NCBI RefSeq assembly: GCF_000340215.1
Contig: NW_006921539.1
Coordinates: 4,113,118-4,177,117, forward strand
DNA: 64,000 bases
Origin: Pseudocercospora fijiensis CIRAD86
Taxonomy: Eukaryota; Ascomycota; Dothideomycetes; Mycosphaerellales; Mycosphaerellaceae
Direction of reading: 5' to 3'
Shown here: piece by piece, positions 21,681 through 33,800 of the stretch
Position numbering within the stretch: the first letter of the stretch is position 1
How the letters are laid out: every line of letters begins with the position of its first letter
Notes under the pieces: generated by a model
Databases searched by the model: none
What the model was told of the DNA's origin: nothing
What the model saw: the letters and a program-made list of their open reading frames with translations, nothing else
Made by a program: the position numbers and the translations under genes

Positions 21681-22470
21681 ACTAATTTGCTAACAAACTT
21701 TAGCTTTATAGCTGCTAGTAGTAGTATAGAGGTAGTTGCCCGGTCGGTAGTAGTTACGGGGATCCGGAAATCGCTTCCCTACGCGATTTTGTTAGGAATA
21801 GCGGATTCTATAATCTACTATATTACTAGGGCTCGGGCGGGTAGCTAGGGCTCGGGGAAGTAGCGAGGGTTACTAGTAGCGTCGATAGCTCGAGTAGGAA
21901 TAGGAGATAAGAACAGGCTCGCATGCTTAGTAGGATCGTCTATATATATAAAAGGAGCACGCCCTACTTAGTTACTTCCCCGAGCCCTAGCTAGCTGCCC
22001 GAGCCCTAGTAATATAGTAGATTATAGAATCCGCTATTCCTAACAAAATCGCGTAGGGAAGCGATTTCCGGATCCCCGCAACTACTACCGACCGAGTAAC
22101 TACCTCTATCTATACTACTACGAGCTATAAAGCTAAAGTTTATTAGTAAATTAGTAGTATAGTAAAATTCAAGATATTATTAGTTGCTATCTACTTAGTT
22201 CTAAGCGGGATACGACCTATAGCCTTATAACTACGTAATACTATATATACTAGCTTATACTAATCCCTCTACTACTAACTAGCCTACTACTATATATAAT
22301 ACTACTACTAAGCAAACTAATAGTACTATTACTATAGTACCTAGTAGTAAAGTAGCCGTCCTATTAGCTATATAAGCGACTATTATTATTATTGCTAGTA
22401 CTAGTAGTATTACTAAGTAGCCTACCGTTATTACTATTTAAATAATACCGCCTATTACTAAGTACGCTAT
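21361..22470. repeat. Large palindrome formed by two tail-to-tail MULE 3' ends
   Basis: Left arm about 21,361-21,861 and right arm 21,974 to about 22,470 are reverse complements over roughly 500 bp, with many RIP-type differences. A spacer of 112 bp (21,862-21,973), which belongs to neither element, separates them. The arms contain the Gln-rich end of the transposase and the GGGCTCGGGGAAGT terminus. Confidence 0.85.
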
Positions 22471-24371
22471 TCTTTATAGTGTTTATACGCTCGAAGATTA
22501 TTAGAATTTAGGTTCTTACTATAGGAGGTCTAGCTTAGAAGGAGGTTATAGTTTAACTAGAAGTGCTTCTTAACGTAGATTATAGTACTCGAAGCCTTAA
22601 AGGTAGTAGGTAGGTCTATATAGATAGTTAGCCTTCTAGTAAGGGTACTACTACGTATAGTACTAGCTCTTTACGTACTTATAGTAGTCTATAATAGTTG
22701 TTCTTAGTTAAGTAAGTAATATACTAGGCTTAAGAGTAAAGTTAGTTCTTATCGCTATATTTAGCTTCTACTTCTTCGTAGTAATAGTATTTAAGTCGTC
22801 TAACTCTTAAGTAGTAAGTATACGCTTTAGTATATAGATAGTCGCTTTACTAGTAAGAGGTTTATAGTTACTAAAGATAACCTTTAGCTCGCGTAAACGA
22901 GGCTCTTACTTCTTTATAAAGTTAATAAGCTAGAAGTTATAGAAGTAGCGTAGTAATAGTATTACTCGTAAGCTATCTATCTTAATTAGCTTTATAATCT
23001 CGTATTTATATAAATAGCTAAAGATCTTAGTAAGGTAATTATTATAGCGGTACTACGGATAGCTATCGAGAAGGCGGAGCACTTCCTTAGGTTGTCCTCT
23101 ATAGTAGTATAGCGGCGGTCGTAACCTTCTTACTACTAATTAAAAAGCAACTCGAAGAGCGTAACAATATCGTATCGGCTACTATAGTTAAGCTAGAGTC
23201 TAATACGTCTATAGTAGGACTCGACTTATAAGGTTGTCTTATAGCCGAAGTAAAGCACTTCGTTAGTCTAGAACTTAACTATTCTCGTCTTATAGTACTA
23301 CTAGTTCTTATAGAGATAGGCCTTAAATATAGGATAGACGTTATCTAGTTTTTTAGCGTTACTATTAAATTCTTCTTCGGTCTTACTATATATAGTATAA
23401 GTAAATAGCTTTATAAACTAATTAGTAGATAGACTATCTATCTAGCAACCGTCGTTTTTAATCTATATAGGGTCGCCTCTTTCCTTCCTTACTTAAGTAG
23501 ATATATCCTAGTTCAAATACTACTCGTAGACGATATTCGTAGCTTTAGGAAATACTATACTAATAGCTAGTACTAAGGCTTCTTTTTAAATAGTTGCTAT
23601 TATAATTAGTATAGTATAATCGGATTCTTCGAGGTTCTTTTAAATAGGCTATAGTAGCTAGACAAAGTTAGCTTATACTAGCTTCGGATAGATAGGGCTA
23701 ATACCGAGCTTAGTAGTATCGTTTGTTAGTCTAGCGGTAACTATATCTAGTAGCTCGAGGTTATATAAATTAGTAGAGTATATAGTATTAAGAATTAGCT
23801 AGTACGGCGTCTCCTTAAAGGCTTCGTACGAGGTTAGATATAGAGCTAATATTAGCTAAATTAGGCCGTTCTTAGAAGGTTAGATATCGTAGAAGATACT
23901 ATTACTATATACTAGTAGTAAGTTAACTATACGCTAAGCCTAGCTAGCCTCGCGGCGCTAATTAAGAGTCCGGTTCTAGGCAATGTTATATATACTATAA
24001 GGCTTTAAGATTACTCTATAGTAGCGCAAATAGGCTATTATCTTCGACGTTAGTATACGAGCTTACTATAGCCGTTCTAATTATTTAAGGAATTTAGCTA
24101 TTCTCGAGCGCTTCCGTAGGTTAGTAAGCGCTATAATATCGACCTTTTAATAGTTCTAGTAGGAGTAACCTCTTTAGTAGAATAGCGGATCTACTACTCG
24201 CCTTCTAGCTCGAAAGGGTAGATAGTAATAGTATAGAAGTAGAACTTATAGTCTATTTTCTTTATCTTCTTCTATACCTTATTAGTTATATTCTAGGTCC
24301 GCTTATCTAGTAGACTAAAGCAGCTATATAATACAAATAGCGATCTTTAATACTATTCTTATTCTTCTTTA
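21974..24371 (-). mobile_element. MULE copy 2, 3' portion (split by the G1 retroelement)
   Basis: Starts with ACTTCCCCGAGCCC at 21,974 and carries MULE sequence in minus orientation, matching the reverse complement of copy 1 back to its position near 19,270. It stops at 24,371 where the G1 LTR begins; the sequence just before (ATTCTTCTT) matches the reverse complement of copy 1 (AAGAAGAAT, near 19,280). The rest of the element is at 52,102-52,739. It contains only a badly decayed transposase. Confidence 0.82.
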
Positions 24372-24569
24372 TATTAGGACTAAAGAGGTTATACGTGATT
24401 AGTATATAACCGGGCTCGAGTAAAGCTAGGGTCTTAATGCCTTAGGTAGGGCTTAGCGCTTAGTAATAGGCTAGCTTGCCTACCTTCCTCCCTCTCCTCC
24501 TAGCTTCTTATCGAATACTACCTATACCTACTACTACCCTATCTACCTACTAATATAACCCTTCTTATA
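24372..24569 (+). repeat. 5' LTR of Gypsy element G1 (198 bp)
   Basis: Begins TATTAGGACTAAAG (TG mutated to TA) and ends CCCTTCTTATA (CA mutated to TA). It shares private variants with the LTR at 51,904 (for example CTTAATGCC and CTACCTATA) rather than with the G2 LTRs, and by eye differs from it at about six positions, all transitions. The 5 bp before it is CTTTA; after the 3' LTR it is CTCTA. Confidence 0.88.
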
Positions 24570-24799
24570 TAGTGTTCGATCTGCCCTTTAGGGGTAGTAG
24601 CTAGATAGTCCTTGTTTCAAGCTTTTAGCGGTATAGCTGCGAAAACTGTCGATTTAGCTATATTGCGCCCGAAGAACGGGACCTGTGCGTACTGTTCTAT
24701 TAAAACAACCGTACTAATTATTAAGCAAGGCCTTCTATGCGGCCTGTTATACTAGGTTAATCGCACTAAGCCGATATCTACTAATTCCGCTATATCCGT

Positions 24800-27700
24800 A
24801 CTATAAGGGGCTATAATACATTATTAGCCCTACCCCCTATTATAATAGCCGGCTTATTACGAAGCAATAATAATCGCGGCGCCGCTAGTAGCGCTAGCAA
24901 TAACAACGCTAGTAGTATAGTACCTACTAAAGTGCCTACTAAAGTGCCTACTAAAGCACCTACTAAAGAGCCTACTACTAGGCCTACTAAAGAACCTATA
25001 GTCCTAGGTAATAATCTAGAATTGCCTATTAACGACGTTCTTAACAATATTGTTAATCGACGATATAGCTAACTAGCCTTTAGCCCCTAGCTAGTAGCGA
25101 GACTCTAAGAAGCTACCTAGAATAGGCTTGCTACTCTACGCTAAGAATAATAGCTAAAGGATAATCTCCTCGAGATTCGCCGCCTATAGGAGTCCCTAAT
25201 AACTAATGCTAAACTAGTAGTAGGGCCTTCCTCGCCGCTTATCTAAAAGAAGGATACTAAGCTTAAAGACTATACCGTGTTTAATAGCTCTAGCCGTAAG
25301 TAGTATAATAATTATATACGTAATTATAAATTAAACTAGCGGAATGCACTAAGGGCCCTACTAGACGACTATTCGTTAGTCGTCTATACTATATAATATA
25401 TTAATAGAGACCTAAAGCGTACCTAGGATAACTACTTTAACTCCCTTACTAATTAGACCGCTATTTAGTAGCAAACCTACAAAACTATTATACTAGACAC
25501 CCTTAGAAACCCTATACTAAGGCAATAACACGCTTAGGACTAGTACCTTCGGGCTAAACAAAAGACTAATTAATCGGCTCGCTTATTTAAGGCCTATTTA
25601 AAGACCCTCGAGGACGACCTTCCGGCTAAGACTAATTCTATATAGATCTTAGAGATACGCCCGAAACTTAGGTAGGAGCTTATCCTCGAATTAGACCGCC
25701 GCCGTATATTCGAATAGGCTAATCTTATATATATTTAATTTATAGTCGAAGTAGAAATAGCTAAACGAGCTATATAGCTCTAATAACGACTAGAATTAAG
25801 GATCCGACTAACTAGTACTAACCGTAGTAGCCGTAATAGCTGCGGAGGAAACTAAGGTTCCTACTAGAATAATAATAACGCTAATAATAGAAATAGTAAC
25901 AACGACCGTAGAAGAGGCCGTAGCCGGCGGCTATATAGAGGAGGCCGCGATAGGGGCCGTAGAAGGGGCTCGTATCCTTATAACGCTAACCGCTCGACTA
26001 ATAATAATAGCTACGGTAATGTTCTAACCGGATTGAAATGCTTTAACTATAATAGCACTAGCTATCTACTAGGCTAATGCGATAAACCTAAGGATTAGGC
26101 CTAAATCGACCGTACTACCGCTAAGTACCGAAAGCACCTTTTAGCCGCTAATACTACTACTATCGGCCCTTCCTATTAGTCGAAAAAAGAATAAACGCCG
26201 TACTAATTGTTAGCCTTATACGGCGTAAGACTATTAATATTGTACTAGCTATTATACGTACCTATCTCGTATCGGACCCGTATATTACTAATTATAAGAC
26301 TAAGGTTATACTAGATCTAGGAAATTTAGTTAGTGCCCTTATTAGCTATCGCCTAGCTAAGTAATTAGACCTTCGACAATTGCCTAGGACTAACCTACTA
26401 ACCCTTGCTTAGTTTAATAACGCTCGGCACTTAACCTATAGAGCCTACTATATTTATATAGTCCTAAGAGACGACCTCGGCAATAAGCGCCTACTAGACT
26501 TTACTACCTACGTAGTAGATATAGACAACCTATATAGGGGAGCTACTATTATTATTAGCAACCCTATTCTTAAGGACTATACTATCGCTATAGACTTAGG
26601 TAGTTAATAATAGCGATTTAGAATCGCTAGGAAAGAGGACATTAAATATATTAATATTAGCGAGTACCCTAATAATATTAGGGTCCTATTTATTAGTAAT
26701 CTAATCCTAGCTAATCCGACTACCGACCTACTTAGTAGTAATAACGAAGAACCTATGCCTCCTAATAGTATAGACCCTAATTAGCTTGCTCGTATACTAT
26801 AGCCTATTCGAGAGACCTATATCGATATATTTAAACACTACCTAGTATCGACATTGCCTATATTTAAAGAGACGGATTATAAGATTAATATTATAGAGGG
26901 TAAAGAGGTCCCCTTTAGGCCTCTCTATAATCTTAGTAAGCGAGAGCTTGCTATATTACGTAAGTACCTAGATAAGAACCTAGCTAATAGTCGAATTTAG
27001 TATAGCAATAGCCCTACTAGTATACCTATCCTATTCGTACTAAAGAAGGATAGTAGCCTACGTCTATACGTTAATTGCTATAGACCTAATACTATTACTA
27101 TTAAAGACCGCTATCTACTTCCGCTTATTAATAAGACCCTCGATCGCCTTTCTAGCGCCTACTTTTATACTATACTAGATATTAAGGATGCCTACTACCG
27201 TATCTGTATTCGTAAGAGGGACGAATAGAAAACAGCCTTCTATACCCGTTATAGCTATTTCGAGTATTTAGTTATACTATTCGGCCTAGCTAATGCCCCT
27301 ACTATATTCTAGTCCTATATTAATCGGGCCCTATTAGGCCTATTAGACTACCTCTATATAGTTTACCTAGACGATATCCTAGTCTATATATACTTACCTA
27401 ACATTGCGGAATATAAGGCTGCCGTACGTAAGGTACTCGACCGCCTACGGGCCTATAGCTTATATTGCAAGCCTTCTAAATGTACCTTTGCTACTAAAGA
27501 GGTATTATTCCTTAGCTTCCTCGTATTAACTAATAGTGTTAAGGCTAATCCTAATCGGATTAAAACTATTACTAAATAGCCTATTCCTACGTTAATTAAG
27601 GAGCTATAGTCGTTCCTTAGCTTCGCTAATTTCTATCGTCGCTTTATTAAGAGCTATTTACGGCATATAATGCCCCTAACTAAGCTTACTAAAACTAAGG

Positions 27701-30060
27701 CTAACCCGACTAGAGAGTTTAAATAGACTAATAGAGCGTAAGCCGCTTTTAACGGTTTAAAGCAACGCTTTACTAAAGTTCCCTTACTATACTATTTTGT
27801 ACTAAGTAGGTAGATCCGTATCGAGACTAACGCTTTACAGTTCGCTATATTAGCTATTATATTACAATAGGCTAATAATACCTACTAGTACCTAATTGCC
27901 TTCTTCTTACGAAAGATGCTCGATATAGAGCGCCGATATAAGACCTACGAGTAAGAGCTCTTAGCAATCGTAGAAGCCTTTAAGTACTAGCGCTATTATC
28001 TCGATAGTACTTAGTACCCTATTTAGGTCTATACGGACTATAACAACCTTCGTAGTATTACTAAGGTTACTAGGGTTATAGGTCGATAGGCTAGATAGGC
28101 CGTCTACCTCGCTAGGTTTAATTTTAATATATTATATCGGCTAGGCGTAAGCAACCCTACTAATAGCCTATCGAGGCGACCTAATTACGATAGCGAAACC
28201 TAATACATTAATTCTTTGTTTCTAACCCTATAGTATAAGATTGCTATAGCCCGTATCGTTAATAAGTAAGCGTAGAATAAGCGGCTTACCGGACTCTACG
28301 ACGGCTCGAAGTATATTAATACTCTTACTATATTAATAGTACGTATTAAGGCAAGGGCTAATAATACAGATAGGAGAAGTTATAATAACTCCCTAGTCGA
28401 TATCGCTATATATAGTAATAGCGATAGTACTACTATAGTTAATTCGGCTACTAGTACTATTAGATATATATAATACGTATCTCGTTCGATAGCGAGGATA
28501 CTATTAAATAACCTTGCAAATAGGGATAGTTAATTATTTATAGATAAGCTGTTACGTACTTAGCAGAGGGACGCCTTTACTACTAAACGTATCGATAAGC
28601 TTATAAGTAGACGAAAGACTCGATCTAGTAAGAGTAATTAGTCGATCGACGATAAAGGTTACTTAAAGTTTAAGGGCAGATACTATGTCCCCGCTAAACA
28701 ATCGATTAGATAAGAGCTTCTTAAGCGACACTATAATAGTAAGCTTGCCGGTTACTATAGTATAGAGAGGTCGTACGAGCTACTATCGCATATATACTAC
28801 TAGCTAAATAGTAAGCGGGATATAAAGGACTACGTAAATACGTATACTATATATTAACGTATTAAGGCACTAAAGTATTAGCCTTTTAGCGAGTTGTCCT
28901 TATTGCTAATCCCTTATAAGCTATTTATAGAGCTTATAATAGACTTTATTATAGGTCTTCTCCCTACTAAGCGAAGAGGAAGTAAAGATATCTTTAATAC
29001 TATCCTAGTCGTCGTAGACCGGTTTACTAAGGGCGCTCGCTATATCCCCGCTCGGAAGGATTAGACGGCTATTAACTTAGCTAAGTTACTATAGGATAAT
29101 ATCTTCTATAGCTATTAGGGAACCCCTAAGGGGATAGTCTCCGATAGAGGCTTAATATTTATATCTTATTATTAGAGCGAAATATGCCTATAGCTAAGAC
29201 TAAAGTATCGGCTATTAATAGCCTTCTATCTATAGACTAACGGTTAAATAGAGAGGCAGAATGCTACCTTATAGTAGTACCTACGTAGGCTATAGCTATA
29301 TTAACGAGAACCCTAACGACTAGGTTAACCTCCTATAACTAGCTAAATTCGTATATAATAATAGTGTCTACTTATTAACTAAGGTATTACTATATATAGC
29401 TATAATAGGCTAGAACGCCGCTATACTATAGGACCCCCTATCGCTCGAGGCCGAGCGTAAGGAAAGGGAAGCGGGTTAACCGGAGACACTAGCGGCTATT
29501 AATAGGGCTTAAAAGATGCGAGAGATTTACGCTAAGATAGCTAACAAACTAGCAAAGGCCTAAGCCTATTAGAAGGTCTACTATAACAAACACTATACGC
29601 TAATAACCTTTAAGCAAGGCGATATAGTTATACTAAGTACTAAGAACCTCCGTATCCGTAAACACCTATTATCTAATAGCAAAACAAGGCCTAAGCTCGT
29701 ACTAAGATACATTAGCCTATTCCGTATTTAAGAGGCTAAGGGTATATAGGCCTATTAGTTGTAGCTTCTGCCTTATTACGCTATCTGCGATACCTTCTAT
29801 ATGTCCCTCCTTAAGCCGTACTACCTACGCGAAGGGGATAAAGCACCTGCTAAATCCGAGGACATACTAGCTAATAGCGAAGAGCTATAGTCTATAGAAC
29901 GTATCCTAAAGCACCGAACTAGGTAGGGTAAGAAGGAATACCTGTTAAGGTAGTAGGGCTATTTACCTAAATAAGACTCGTAGGAAGCTAAAGACTCCTT
30001 TAAGGATATAGCTAAGTTGTTAGACGAGTATTAGACTAGTATAAAGAACAAGAAGAAGGC
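24800..30060 (+). pseudogene. G1 gag-pol relic (Gypsy chromovirus)
   Basis: One plus-strand polyprotein frame with frequent TAG/TAA. Gag carries a PTK repeat (VPTKVPTKVPTKAPTKEPT near 24,930-24,980), an Arg/Gly-rich segment, and a zinc knuckle near 26,040-26,080 in which the second Cys and the His read as Tyr, changes that fit TG-to-TA and CA-to-TA. Pol follows: a protease-like stretch (VILDLGN near 26,310); reverse transcriptase at 26,810-27,530 with YLDDILV at 27,364-27,384 (both Asp retained); RNase H near 27,830-28,010; integrase near 28,900-29,300 (DRFTKGARYIPA); and a chromodomain-like end near 29,880-30,030 (KEYLLR*QGYLPK). Not functional. Confidence 0.82.
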
Positions 30061-30361
30061 TTAGGGCCTATAATGTTACTAGAAAGGCCTAGGAACAATG
30101 CTACCCCTAGGGTGCTATTAGCTAACTAATTAGAGGCTAGCAAACTAGGATAATAAGACTATACTACTATAGTAAATACGTACCGAGTGTTAACGAGCGC
30201 GCTATAACTATTAACTAATCGCCGCTCTTTTAAGGATTCTACCTCTTTACTAATATACCCTATAAGGCCCTTCTCTTAGTATTTAGGTCCCCCTTTTATT
30301 CCTTTTGTCTATCGAGGCCTCGAAGCCTAGGCGATCGGCGAGGGTAGCGCGCGTATATATA

Positions 30362-30362
<1 letters not shown>

Positions 30363-30393
<31 letters not shown>
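30363..30393. repeat. (AAT)n microsatellite
   Basis: About nine AAT triplets in the 3' part of G1. G2 lacks this tract at the equivalent place, so it expanded or was lost after the copies diverged. Confidence 0.8.
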
Positions 30394-30394
<1 letters not shown>

Positions 30395-30538
30395 GGCGTC
30401 GCGTCTATACTAAAGGGCGGCACGGCTAGCGCGGCTATATTAGTAACGGTATTACGGAGTGTGTTACTAGTTAAAGCGTTACTAGTCGAAGAAGGAAATT
30501 AGAAGTAGGGTAAAGTTAGCGCTAAGACGACTAGCGCC

Positions 30539-30726
30539 TGCTAGGCACACAGTTATAGTACGAAGGTATCGTAACGGTTATATAGTATAAAAGTTAATAT
30601 ATTCTCTAAGGTGCCGCGAGGTAAGCTATCTATATAATAGTCCTACTATTAGTAGTAATAGCGACCGTAGCGGTCGATAGTAACCGCTACCTACTATCGT
30701 ATATATAATAGTGTTATATCGTAATA
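30539..30726 (-). repeat. LTR of element X, 3' LTR in coding sense (188 bp)
   Basis: In minus orientation it starts TATTACGATATAAC (from TG) and ends GTGTGCCTAGCA. It matches 50,629-50,816 nearly throughout. GCGCC (30,534-30,538) precedes it and GCGCC (50,817-50,821) follows the other LTR, giving an exact 5-bp target duplication. The adjoining internal sequence, minus sense, is AGAAAGGGAGGC, a good polypurine tract, which fixes the orientation. Confidence 0.9.
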
Positions 30727-30899
30727 GCCTCCCTTTCTAATAAAAAAGGTCGGTACTGTCTATAGTGTCCTAAAACAAAGGTCCTTAGTAGGCCGTACCG
30801 TAGGAAGGTTTAAGACAAAAGAGTATAATAGTGTCGCATAAAGGCTAAGCCTAAACAGTATGCTAGAACGGTAATACTAGGTGCAGAATCGTGTCTCTC

Positions 30900-33800
30900 T
30901 AGTAATAACTACGTCGGTTTTATGCTTACTTGTTACGACGGTTATAAAGGGCGTCGCGTAAGCTAGTCGGTATAGTCTAAACCGCCTTTAGCTACAGCTA
31001 AGGCGCGACGGTCTTTATAGTCTTATTATCGGATAGCGAGGTATTAACTGCGTCCGCTATAGTAGTAGCGCGGTCTAACTAATCGATAGGGATATTAGAG
31101 AAGTCGGTACCTAGCAATAGTAGCGTATTAGCGTCGCGTATAGTACTATATAGCTTAAAGTAGTCGGTTATCTATACGTTAAGCTTCGCGATCTTATCCT
31201 TAGTAGTATTGCCTTATACGCCGCCGAGTAGCTTAAAAGCGTCCTCGTTAATTAGGTATAGTATAGAGATTGCCTATTATAGCGCGACGCGCAAGAAATT
31301 ATAGTAAAGATAGGTTAGCGATAGCGTAAGCGACTCCTTTAAGACCGTAGCGGAAAGACGACACTACTAGGCTATCTAGCGCTTAGTTGCTTCGCGGATC
31401 TATACCTTAGCTAGCATCTATTAAAGCTAGTATACCTCGGTTGCTACTAACTCGGACTAGCGTATATAGTAGAGAGCTTATAAGTTAAGCGTATATATAC
31501 TAATTGCTATCGTATTATATTAGTATTATCCGTAGGCGCCTATAGTGTTTTCCTATAGGGCGGGCAAAGGTAGTAAGCGTATTAGAAGCGATAGGAGCTT
31601 GTACTATAGCTACGTAACCGTATTATTAGGCGGTAGTAGCTAAGCCGCAACTAGAGCCTTCGTAGGCGTAGAGAATAGGTTAGACAATAGTAGTATCTTC
31701 GACGGTAGGCGAGGCGCTAAGAACGGGCTAGCGGTTAGCTTCTAGCGAGTATTTAACTTAGTCAATAGTAATACGCGCGAGGAGTTTAGCTAGATCGCCT
31801 TAGTTAGCGGGGCAATAGCCGGAGGTTGTAGCTTAGCCCGAGTCGCGAGCTTAGAAGAGACGATTTTACCGAAAAGATATATATTAGTAAGGTCGGTCTC
31901 GTCTAGCGAGTAGTCGGGTAACGGTACTAGGAATGCACCTATAGGATCCTAAGTATAGTCGATATTATACTACTAGTAATTCTTATTCGTTACTATCTTA
32001 TCGTACTTAAAAATAGTATTACCCTATATTATACGCTTCTAGACGCCTAAAGGATCGAAAACCGGATTAGTAGAGGCCTTCTTCGGTAAAGCGTAGAACT
32101 ATAGCGTTAGCGCGGGCTCTAATCTATTAGGGATAGCGCCGTCCTTAAGCGTCTAGATATAGGCAATAAAGGTAGATAAGGCGTATACCGGATCGATCTA
32201 AGTTAGCTAGTAGACTAGGCTAAAGTCTATAGGGCATTAACAGTTAAAGAGTAGTAGAGGTATACCTTTGCCCTTATTAGCGGCATAGGTACCGTTCTAG
32301 TAGCGACCGCTACCTATAAGCTAAGCGTACTATTCCGTACGCGACGTATTAGTAGCCTTCGTATCCGTAAGCGCCTTATTAGTATAGAGGGCGGATATAT
32401 AGCTCTCGCTGCGAAGCGTATAGGCGTTACGGACCGTAATATACCGCTAGGTATAAGCGACGACGTCCTAGGTAATAGCCGGGCGACCTAGGTTACGACG
32501 GTATAGGTAGGGTAGGCTACTAGAGTTTAGGGAGGACTTGTACTACTTATAGAGCTATATAGCTAACTAGGTACTAAGCTCTATACCGATTAGTAGTAGC
32601 TAAACGGTATAGTCCTTAAGCTAGGAGTCTAGTAGAGGTAGGCGTACTATTAAGAGTCGTTCGGTAGCTACTATCTATAAGAATTAGACTTCGCTATAGG
32701 TAGTTAGGTCGATCTTATAATACTTTATCGCTCCGACGTATTTACTAATAGGTCGCTTACCCGTCTTTTAGTATTCCTTACCGTAATTGCGGTAGGAGAT
32801 ATCCTTACCGTTCTCGCTACGCTTATATAGGACCGGATAACTGCCTACTATAATGCTATCGCGATATTCTTCTAAGACGTAGCGGTCGAACTACTCTCGT
32901 ACGAGGTTAACCGTCTATAGGAAGTATAGGATAGCGCGTACTATAAGACCGACTACTCTATTACGAATTAGAGACGATACTAGCTAGAATTGTAGGTCGT
33001 CGGTATAAGTGCTTAAGCTAAGGAAATTCTTACGTAAGCGAATAATGTTTGCTAGGAGTAGATATTACAACTTCGCGTAGTAGAAAGTAATAGTTAGTAG
33101 AAAGTTCGCGTTAAGGTTAGCTAATTTAGGAAGCTCCTTTAATTCGCCCGCCGTTATAAGCGCTACGTACTCGCTAAAGCGTATCGCGTAAATCTCCTAC
33201 TACGTATTATAACCGTCCGAGTAGAGGTCGGTCCTAAAGATAGAGTATTTATAGGCGAGATCGTTGTTTACGATTTAGAAGGAGTACGGTTACGTAAAAA
33301 GTAGGTTTTTAAAATCGGTAACTAGCTTACCTATATACTAATACAATTCGCGTAGAATCTAGAAGCGCCGATCGCTAGCTATAAGGTATAGATAATATAG
33401 GTAATACTAAAGCCTTACTAAATAGTATTCGACTATTCGCTTATATAGGCGTAGGCGAAAAAGATTAGGCAGCCGACCGTTAGCGTCCTTAGCGTGCGCG
33501 TTACGTACGAGCTTCGCGGCCTAGATAAAGCGTATATCTCTATTCTTATTACGCTCTATAGGATTAGCGGCGATTAGCGTATCGACTTTCTTATTATAGT
33601 CCTTATACTCTATATACTACCGGATTGCAGCTTGTTCGGGCGTCTTATTAGCGTAAAGGAGACGCTTATTAATTAAAGTCTAGTATACGCGCTAGCCTCG
33701 AAGCCGCTACCGCTCGAACTTAAGTTCTTTAGGGGATAGGACCGGAGGTTCCTTAAAAACCGACTCGATCGGAGTAGCTAGGAGCTTAGGAGGAGCTAGT

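Larger units (their letters stand above)
18517..21861 (+). mobile_element. MULE copy 1 (Mutator-like DNA transposon, 3.3 kb)
   Basis: Bounded by inverted ends beginning ACTTCCCCGAGCCC (18,517) and finishing GGGCTCGGGGAAGT (21,861); each end carries the CGAGCCCC/TAG motif twice, about 16 bp apart. The element is about 3,345 bp, a normal MULE size. The first 80 bases are not RIP-mutated and still read CCCCAG, which shows the ancestral terminal sequence, whereas the rest is heavily mutated. It carries a transposase relic in plus orientation. No clear 8-10 bp target duplication was found at the two flanks, possibly because the neighbouring MULE disturbed the right side. Confidence 0.82.

Noticed and set aside
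21862..21973. Small MITE between the two inverted MULE ends
   Set aside because: The terminal repeats point the wrong way for a short element; they are the right end of MULE 1 and the left end of MULE 2 with a spacer.
24570..24600. tRNA primer-binding site after the G1 LTR
   Set aside because: TAGTGTTCGATCTGCC resembles a TGG start only if RIP is assumed, and no tRNA match could be confirmed by eye.
24811..25047. 78-codon minus-strand frame with VGTLVGT repeats
   Set aside because: Antisense shadow of the G1 Gag PTK repeat; the plus frame is the coding one.
30305..30502. 65-codon plus frame with a poly-Asn run
   Set aside because: Made by the AAT microsatellite in the G1 3' region; no evidence of a gene.
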